Positions 59,367-64,000 of a stretch of DNA of 64,000 bases are shown one piece after another. A program made the position numbers and the translations under genes. Source of the DNA: an uncultured Candidatus Melainabacteria bacterium (lineage in GTDB: Bacteria > Cyanobacteriota > Vampirovibrionia > Gastranaerophilales > Gastranaerophilaceae); the NCBI GenBank assembly GCA_934718135.1, contig CAKUZW010000005.1:74795-138794 (forward strand), given 5' to 3'. The notes under the pieces are model-generated. The model was given only the letters and a program-made list of their open reading frames with translations, was not told where the DNA came from and searched no databases. The number at the start of each line of letters is the position of its first letter. The first letter of the stretch is position 1.

Positions 59367-60215
59367 TTATAGTTTCCCAATTTTAATTATATTGAATAGC
59401 AAGTATTGTTTTCGTTTTCCGATTTCTCTAATTTTAAATATTGTTAATCCAAATATCTTAAATCTGTAAGTTTTGGGTTCATGTGATGAAATATCAATAT
59501 TATGTTTTTTGATAAATTCACTCGCTTTTTTATGTGCATAAACGCTATCAGTATTTGCTTTTTCGCTTCGTTGTTTAACGGTTGAATTGTTCCTTCTCAA
59601 GTAATAGTAATATGTATTTGGTACTGTTACTATTTTGCCTAAATAGAATAGTGCTTGTGGGGTAAAAATACAATCTTCATAAAATATTCCATTTTCAAAC
59701 TCTAGCCCAATTTCTTTGACTTTTTCTGTTTTATAAATTTTATTCCAAACATAAGATTTTTCTGGAATATCGCATAATTCAAATTTTAAATTTGTATTAT
59801 CTGTTGTTATTTCTTTTTCGAATTTTAGCGATTTTTTCTTTTTTATCCCTGTTACCCTTATAATTCCACCAAGTGCAATATCGGCATTATTTTTTATTGC
59901 AGAACTATAAAGTTTTTCGAAAAAGTCTAAATCAAGCCAATCATTAGAATCAACAAATCCAATATATTCGCCTTTTGCAATTCCCATTCCTTTATTCCTT
60001 GCGGCAGATTGTCCAGAATTTTCTTGGTTAATTACAACAATACGATTATCTTTTTTAGCATATTCTTCTAAAATTTTTGGAGAATTGTCTTTTGAACCAT
60101 CATTTACACAAATAATTTCAATATCTTTTAGTGTTTGATTGATTAAGCTGTCCAGGCATTTTCTCAAATATTTTTCAACATTATACACTGGAACAATTAT
60201 TGATACTTTTGGCAT
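59367..60215 (-). CDS. Family 2 glycosyltransferase
   Basis: A 282-residue GT2 enzyme with a GT-A fold. The N-terminal MPKVSIIVPVYNVEKYLRKC, VNDGSKDNSP, NSGQSAARNKGMGIAKGEY and VDSNDWLDLDF (metal-binding region in place of the usual DSDD) are typical. It transfers a sugar from a nucleotide donor to an unknown acceptor, probably a surface glycan. It stands alone, unlike usual glycan clusters. No membrane segment is present. The last 30 residues contain the basic FGLTIFKIREIGKRKQYLLF, often seen at the end of such proteins. Confidence 0.9.
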   Translation of the reverse strand: MPKVSIIVPVYNVEKYLRKCLDSLINQTLKDIEIICVNDGSKDNSPKILEEYAKKDNRIVVINQENSGQSAARNKGMGIAKGEYIGFVDSNDWLDLDFFEKLYSSAIKNNADIALGGIIRVTGIKKKKSLKFEKEITTDNTNLKFELCDIPEKSYVWNKIYKTEKVKEIGLEFENGIFYEDCIFTPQALFYLGKIVTVPNTYYYYLRRNNSTVKQRSEKANTDSVYAHKKASEFIKKHNIDISSHEPKTYRFKIFGLTIFKIREIGKRKQYLLFNIIKIGKL

Positions 60216-60381
60216 ATAATCCCCTTATTTCTTTGCGACAATTGTATTTTTACTTAAAAATTAATAGTAATACATATATATTATACATGCATAGCTTTGA
60301 ATATCAACATGTTTTTACAAGTGTAAGTTTGTTATTAGTTCATTAAAAAGAATATAGAATTATTAAAAAGAGAGAATTAAT

Positions 60382-60702
60382 ATGAACTTGAAAGAAAATT
60401 TAGGTAAGAATATTCAAAAATATCGCAAACTTAACAAGCTAACGCAAGAAAAACTTGCAGAAGCTGTTGATGTTGATATAAACAGTATAAGTTCTATTGA
60501 GAGAGGAAAATATTTCCCCACTCCAGATAACCTTGTCAAAATTTCTATAGCTCTAAATATTTCTCTTTCAGACCTATTTACATTTCACCCATTTGAAAGT
60601 TGTGAAGAATACGAAAAAGAGATAAAAAATAACATAAATTTAATCCGTAATGATATGGTAAAACTCTCTGCTGTCAATGCTTTTATCAAAAATATTTTGT
60701 AA
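60382..60702 (+). CDS. XRE-family transcriptional regulator
   Basis: A 106-residue protein with an XRE helix-turn-helix (NIQKYRKLNKLTQEKLAEAV, DINSISSIERGKYFPTPDNL, VKISIALNISLSDLFTFHP). The C-terminal helices are unassigned. It is divergent from the glycosyltransferase gene and 160 bases upstream of the GH57 gene, either of which it could regulate. AGAGAGAA precedes the ATG. Confidence 0.85.
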   Translation: MNLKENLGKNIQKYRKLNKLTQEKLAEAVDVDINSISSIERGKYFPTPDNLVKISIALNISLSDLFTFHPFESCEEYEKEIKNNINLIRNDMVKLSAVNAFIKNIL

Positions 60703-60861
60703 TAATTTTGTCAAATTTTTTCTAAAATTTTATTGTTAATATTTGTAAAATTATTCACTAGAACTAGTTAAATAGTATTATATTTTTTACCCATTTGTGC
60801 TATATATAATTTATACATAAATGGATTATATTTATTATAGTTCAGCAGAATGGAGGAAAAA

Positions 60862-62586
60862 ATGGCAGTAGGTCAATTCGTTTTTATGTTACACAGTCAC
60901 CTTCCATATTATAGAAAAGCAGGAATGTGGCCGTTCGGAGAAGAGAACCTTTATGAATGTATGGCAGAAACTTATGTTCCTCTTCTTAATGCAATTTCCG
61001 AATTGTATGATGAAGGAATTAAAGCTAAGTTAACAGTTGGTATTACTCCAATTTTGGCTGAGCAATTGAATGATGAGCATTTGAAAAATGGTTTTGTTGA
61101 ATATTTAGACTCTAGAATTAAAAGTGTTTCTAAAGATTTAGACAGATACCCAGATCCAAAGGTTCCTCACTCTCAACATTTAAAATATTTAGCAAAATAT
61201 TACTTTGATTGGTTTAACAATATTAAAGAATCATTTGTAAATAAATACCACATGGATTTGATTGCAGCGTTCAAAAAATTCCAAGACTTGGGATGTATTG
61301 AAATTACAACATCAGGTGCAACTCATGGATTTTCTCCATTGCTTGCTACTGATAATAACTTGAACGCACAATTCAAAATTGGTTCTGATACAACAAAAAG
61401 ATTATTTGGCAAAAAAGCTAAAGGTTGTTGGTTGCCTGAATGTGCTTACCGTCAAGGTTATGAATATATTGGTAAAGACGGTCAAAAGCATTGGCGTCCT
61501 GCTATTGAAGTTACTCTTCAAAATAATGATATTGAATATTTCTTCACAGAATCTCACGTTATTGAAGGCGGAAATTCTATCGGATGTCGCCGTGTAGTTG
61601 GGGTTTACGGTAATATTGAATATATTCCGCTACCAGAAAGAGAACCAACCGGATATGATACTTATTCAGCATACTGGTTGCCTGATGCTCAGGTTGCCGT
61701 TATGGGTAGAAACGATAGAGCTGGTTACCAAGTTTGGTCTGCTGCTGATGGATACCCTGGAGATGGATGCTTCAGAGAATTCCACAAAAAAGATGACAAA
61801 TCAGGCATGAATTACTGGAGAATTACTTCTCCTAAGACTGATTTAGGCGATAAAATGCTTTATGATCCGGTATTGGCTTTGAACAAAATCAATGAGAATT
61901 CAGATCACTATACAACAATGATTTACCACTTGTTGAATGATTATAAAAATTCTCATAACGGTAAAGAAGGTTTGATAATGGTATCATTTGATACTGAATT
62001 ATTCGGTCACTGGTGGTTTGAAGGAATTGAATTTATTAAACAAGTTATTAAAAAATTCAATCAATACCTTCCACAAGTTGAAAGAATGACAGCAGGAGAA
62101 TACTTGCATGCTCATCCTCCAACAGAAGCTATCCAAATCCCTGAATCTTCTTGGGGTCAAGGCGGGCACTTCTACGTATGGAATAACCACTTGACTGAAT
62201 GGATGTGGCCTATTATTCACTCTTGCGAAAAACGTATAACATCAATTGTTGATAAATATCCGAATATTCCGGATGACAAATTGTTGCATAGAGCGTTGAA
62301 TCAATTGGCAAGGGAAAACTTGTTGTTGCAAAGTTCAGATTGGCCATTCTTGATTACAACATGGCAAGCTAAGGATTACGCAACTGATAGATTTAGAGAA
62401 CATGTTGATAGATTTGAAGAAATTGCTGACATGATTGAAAGCGGTCATATTGATGATTCTGCATTGAAAAAAATCGAAAGCATAGATAACTGCTTCCCAA
62501 CAATTGATTATAGAGTTTATCAATCAATTGAAGAAGGTGTTATACCTCAACAATCTAAAAAGTTAGCACCTTTATATGCAGATTAG
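60862..62586 (+). CDS. GH57-family 1,4-alpha-glucan branching enzyme
   Basis: A 574-residue glycoside hydrolase of family 57 with DUF1957-type C-terminal helices. It starts MAVGQFVFMLHSHLPYYRKAG. The nucleophile region GCWLPECAYRQGYE has the catalytic Glu, and VSFDTELFGHWWFEG has the catalytic Asp. The length fits a branching enzyme that makes alpha-1,6 branches in glycogen; amylase or glucanotransferase activity is possible. The ATG at 60862 follows TGGAGG; an ATG twelve bases earlier lies in the ribosome binding site. It is followed by a terminator. Confidence 0.9.
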   Translation: MAVGQFVFMLHSHLPYYRKAGMWPFGEENLYECMAETYVPLLNAISELYDEGIKAKLTVGITPILAEQLNDEHLKNGFVEYLDSRIKSVSKDLDRYPDPKVPHSQHLKYLAKYYFDWFNNIKESFVNKYHMDLIAAFKKFQDLGCIEITTSGATHGFSPLLATDNNLNAQFKIGSDTTKRLFGKKAKGCWLPECAYRQGYEYIGKDGQKHWRPAIEVTLQNNDIEYFFTESHVIEGGNSIGCRRVVGVYGNIEYIPLPEREPTGYDTYSAYWLPDAQVAVMGRNDRAGYQVWSAADGYPGDGCFREFHKKDDKSGMNYWRITSPKTDLGDKMLYDPVLALNKINENSDHYTTMIYHLLNDYKNSHNGKEGLIMVSFDTELFGHWWFEGIEFIKQVIKKFNQYLPQVERMTAGEYLHAHPPTEAIQIPESSWGQGGHFYVWNNHLTEWMWPIIHSCEKRITSIVDKYPNIPDDKLLHRALNQLARENLLLQSSDWPFLITTWQAKDYATDRFREHVDRFEEIADMIESGHIDDSALKKIESIDNCFPTIDYRVYQSIEEGVIPQQSKKLAPLYAD

Positions 62587-62620
62587 ATAATATAAAAATA
62601 AAAGTTTTTTACAATTCATT

Positions 62621-62655
62621 CTATGAGCCTTGGCGTAAAGTCAGGGCTTTTTGTT
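62621..62655 (+). terminator. Terminator after the GH57 gene
   Basis: GAGCCTTGGCG...GTCAGGGCTTTTTG forms an imperfect stem (AGCC/GGCT core) with a T run. Confidence 0.6.
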
Positions 62656-62763
62656 TTGGGAGGGTAATTATTGGCTCAAAAAAATAATAAATAAAAAAAA
62701 TAAAAAAAACTCTTGCAATTTATTTTTTAGCATATATAATAAAGAAGTAACCAAAATAGAAAT

Positions 62764-62841
62764 GGGAGCGTAGCTCAGTTTGGTTAGAGCGCATGCCTGT
62801 CACGCATGAGGTCGCGAGTTCGAGCCTCGTCGTTCCCGCCA
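62764..62841 (+). tRNA. tRNA-Asp (anticodon GUC)
   Basis: A complete cloverleaf of 78 nt with CCA. The acceptor GGGAGCG pairs with CGTTCCC (one G-U), the anticodon arm CATGC-CTGTCAC-GCATG presents GTC, and the T arm has GAGTTCGAGCCTC. Directly downstream lies the scar of an integrative element. Confidence 0.95.
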
Positions 62842-62845
62842 TTTT

Positions 62846-62872
62846 AAGAGGGTTTTAGATACCCTCTTTTTT
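62846..62872 (+). terminator. Terminator after tRNA-Asp
   Basis: GAGGGT-TTTAGAT-ACCCTC is followed by six T. Confidence 0.85.
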
Positions 62873-62934
62873 AATGCAATAAAAAACGTTCCAAAAACAT
62901 TCCATTTTGGCATTTGTTTAAGATAGTTAATAAT

Positions 62935-62963
62935 AAAAAAGTTGCCTACATTGAGGCAACTTG
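62935..62963 (-). terminator. Terminator of the integrase remnant
   Basis: AAGTTGCCT-CAATGT-AGGCAACTT on the minus strand is followed by TTTTTTATTATT. It would stop transcription of the broken integrase gene. Confidence 0.75.
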
Positions 62964-62984
62964 GGCAGGTTATTTTAGTAATTC

Positions 62985-63116
62985 TTAGGTTGCAAAAACT
63001 CTATTAAGTTCTTGTTTTACAAAATCAGAAGTATTATCAATATCGATATAAATATCTTCTGTAATTGAAGCTCTTCCATGACGGAGCAGTTTTTGTATTA
63101 CTTTAGTTGGCACTCC
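62985..63116 (-). pseudogene. C-terminal remnant of a tyrosine recombinase (integrase)
   Basis: The last 43 codons read GVPTKVIQKLLRHGRASITE... then a helical end. This is the region after the RHTFAT motif of phage/ICE integrases, with LRHGRASITEDIY in the place of LGHSSIxTTxxY; the Tyr near its end corresponds to the catalytic Tyr. The rest of the gene is absent: upstream of about 63116 the sequence changes to a different gene's end. It lies 144 bases after tRNA-Asp, a usual integration site. Confidence 0.7.
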
Positions 63117-63225
63117 TTTCTTAGATTTCTTGGGAACCACAGAAATTGAGGAAATAACAAAAATGCTCTCTGAAGAAGTTAAGGTTAAAAAATCATCTGA
63201 ACTCAAAAACTCAATCGGATTTTAA
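63116..63225 (+). pseudogene. 3' remnant of an unidentified gene at the deletion junction
   Basis: From the junction a plus-strand frame runs without a start: ...FLDFLGTTEIEEITKMLSEE and then a Lys/Ser-rich end closing ...LKNSIGF and TAA. It is plausible coding sequence without a source gene in the window. Together with the convergent integrase remnant it suggests that the inside of an integrated element was deleted. Confidence 0.5.
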
Positions 63226-63565
63226 ACAAAGCCCACCCACATTCCATCACCTCTATTGCTATGTGGAGTGTGGTGCTGGGTGTGGTGTTTCTTTTACAAG
63301 GTTCCAAACTATTTTTTCAACCATTAAAAACAAGTACGTTTTTACATTTCTAGCCAAAATAATTTTCCGTTAGTTTTCTTTAAAAAATGAACTCATTTAC
63401 AATTTTAATCTTTAAAAACAAACCATTTCAAAACAGAACTACGGTATTTTCTTTTCATCTTTTGATAATAAAAAATTACCGGAGGGAAAACTGGGCTAAC
63501 GGAATTAGAAGAAAAAATAATGTTGTTACTGTAAATTTTACACTAGAAACGGATATTTACATTGG
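63226..63565. other. Non-coding stretch after the element scar
   Basis: About 340 bases without a credible gene. A 9-bp inverted pair TTCCGTTAG (about 63364) / CTAACGGAA (about 63495) spans 120 bases and may mark an old mobile sequence or an RNA closing stem. A 74-codon plus-strand frame from 63387 overlaps the response regulator end and is probably spurious. Confidence 0.4.
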
Positions 63566-64000
63566 CTATTTCATAAAATATACCATGCAAGGGCGGCCGC
63601 CGGTATCGTAATTTATTTGTTCTATAACTTCACTGTTTTTTGTTAAATAGTGCATGTATTTTCGAACCGTAACTTTTGAAATATCCAAAAATGCGGCAAT
63701 CTGTTCTGATGTATGTCCGCTATTTGTATCTTCTCTTAAGTATTCGCGGATTTTGTCTAATGTCTTTTCTTGAATACCTTTTGGAAGTTCAAAATTATTA
63801 TTCCCCAAATGTTCGCTATTCATAATTTCATCAATTTTTTTCTGATCCAGAACGCAAACATTATTTTTTTGAACTCTACACTCAACGAATTTGTCCAGTG
63901 CTTGTTGAAATCGTTCTTGTACAAAAGGTTTGACAAGGTAATCAATGACCCCAAAGTTTAAAACCGTATCAAGGGTATTTTTATCATTTGATGCCGTAAC
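63566..64000 (-). CDS. Response regulator of the DcuR/CitB type (5' end outside window)
   Basis: The last 144 codons of a response regulator gene cut by the window edge. The visible start VTASNDKNTLDTVLNFGVID followed by YLVKPF is the end of a receiver domain with the conserved Lys-Pro. After a linker, the C-terminal helix-turn-helix GHTSEQIAAFLDISKVTVRK and YDTGGRPCMVYFMK at the end match the DpiA/DcuR/CitB family, which works with sensor kinases for C4-dicarboxylates or citrate. The signal and partner kinase are outside the window. Confidence 0.88.
   Translation of the reverse strand, partial: VTASNDKNTLDTVLNFGVIDYLVKPFVQERFQQALDKFVECRVQKNNVCVLDQKKIDEIMNSEHLGNNNFELPKGIQEKTLDKIREYLREDTNSGHTSEQIAAFLDISKVTVRKYMHYLTKNSEVIEQINYDTGGRPCMVYFMK

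Noticed and set aside
63593..63600. A GCGGCCGC (NotI-like) site in AT-rich DNA, as possible vector sequence
   Set aside because: On the minus strand it codes the GGRP motif that is normal at the end of DcuR/CitB-type response regulators.
63387..63611. 74-codon plus-strand ORF
   Set aside because: It overlaps the well-supported response regulator antisense, and its composition is not protein-like.
1..64000. CRISPR arrays, rRNA genes or complete insertion sequences
   Set aside because: No regularly spaced direct repeats, no rRNA-like segments and no transposase genes were seen. The only recombinase is the short remnant at 62985-63116.

Overview
The window is AT-rich and gene-dense and comes from a diderm bacterium. 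A lipoprotein signal peptidase, a TolC-like outer-membrane factor, OmpA/MotB-type and M16 exported proteins, type IV pilus and competence genes (pilT, comEC), several prepilin-type proteins with an A|FTLAE start to the mature domain, and lineage-type proteins with an N-terminal ISYP...F(T)G pattern together suggest a non-photosynthetic cyanobacterial relative of the Gastranaerophilales/Vampirovibrionia (Melainabacteria) type. This assignment is inference from gene style; there is no rRNA in the window.

Layout. 1-2.3 kb: a prepilin gene whose leader contains a 243-bp repeat, a divergent XRE regulator, tRNA-Gln and a small membrane protein. 2.3-9.8 kb: a PAS histidine kinase, a TolC-like protein, an iron-sulfur flavoprotein, a zinc-type P1B ATPase facing its SmtB/ArsR sensor across three operators, a YbaK deacylase, a DUF4186 protein and a hypothetical gene. 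9.9-13.3 kb: a TPR protein and a short UvrC. 13.3-18.7 kb, minus strand: a tight block of MotA-like and MotB-like motor proteins, a UPF0210 protein and two tandem paralogues, preceded by bioY and rimI. 18.7-23.4 kb: a DUF2628-like membrane protein, a candidate structured ncRNA, a lineage-specific protein, perR-rubredoxin, a second prepilin and a divergent ribbon-helix-helix gene. 23.4-31 kb: a 1040-residue low-complexity protein, trmFO, bioB, a GH73-like protein and an aroE with a long N-terminal extension. 31-39.2 kb: efp-accB-accC, an XRE gene with a divergent prepilin, TPR, HAD, groES-groEL. 39.2-43.7 kb: an XRE gene, a broken prepilin leader, a fourth prepilin, an omega-like protein, a purine nucleoside phosphorylase, an XRE gene and a kinase-like protein. 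43.7-51.3 kb: rluD, lspA, exported proteins, a CoA-dehydratase-type activase and an Fe-S oxidoreductase. 51.3-62.6 kb: M16 peptidase, recO, pilT, comEC, lytic transglycosylase, GT2, XRE and a GH57 branching enzyme. 62.7-64 kb: tRNA-Asp, the scar of an integrative element and a response regulator cut by the window edge.

How the genes fit together. Prepilins, PilT and ComEC point to type IV pili and DNA uptake. The metal and redox genes (Zn exporter/sensor, PerR/rubredoxin, flavoprotein) form stress modules. BioY, BioB and AccB/AccC form a biotin route. The most unusual theme is the prepilin loci: each of the four has a divergently oriented small DNA-binding protein gene, and their N-terminal leader regions have collected several unrelated palindromic repeats, including three 243-bp (81-codon) copies inserted in frame. 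A second theme is a group of genes whose start codon lies only 6-9 nt after a -10 hexamer with no Shine-Dalgarno, as expected for leaderless or nearly leaderless mRNAs. Other items of interest are an orphan Zorya-like AB motor operon, a degenerate protein-kinase fold and a structured RNA candidate at 19.8-20.0 kb.
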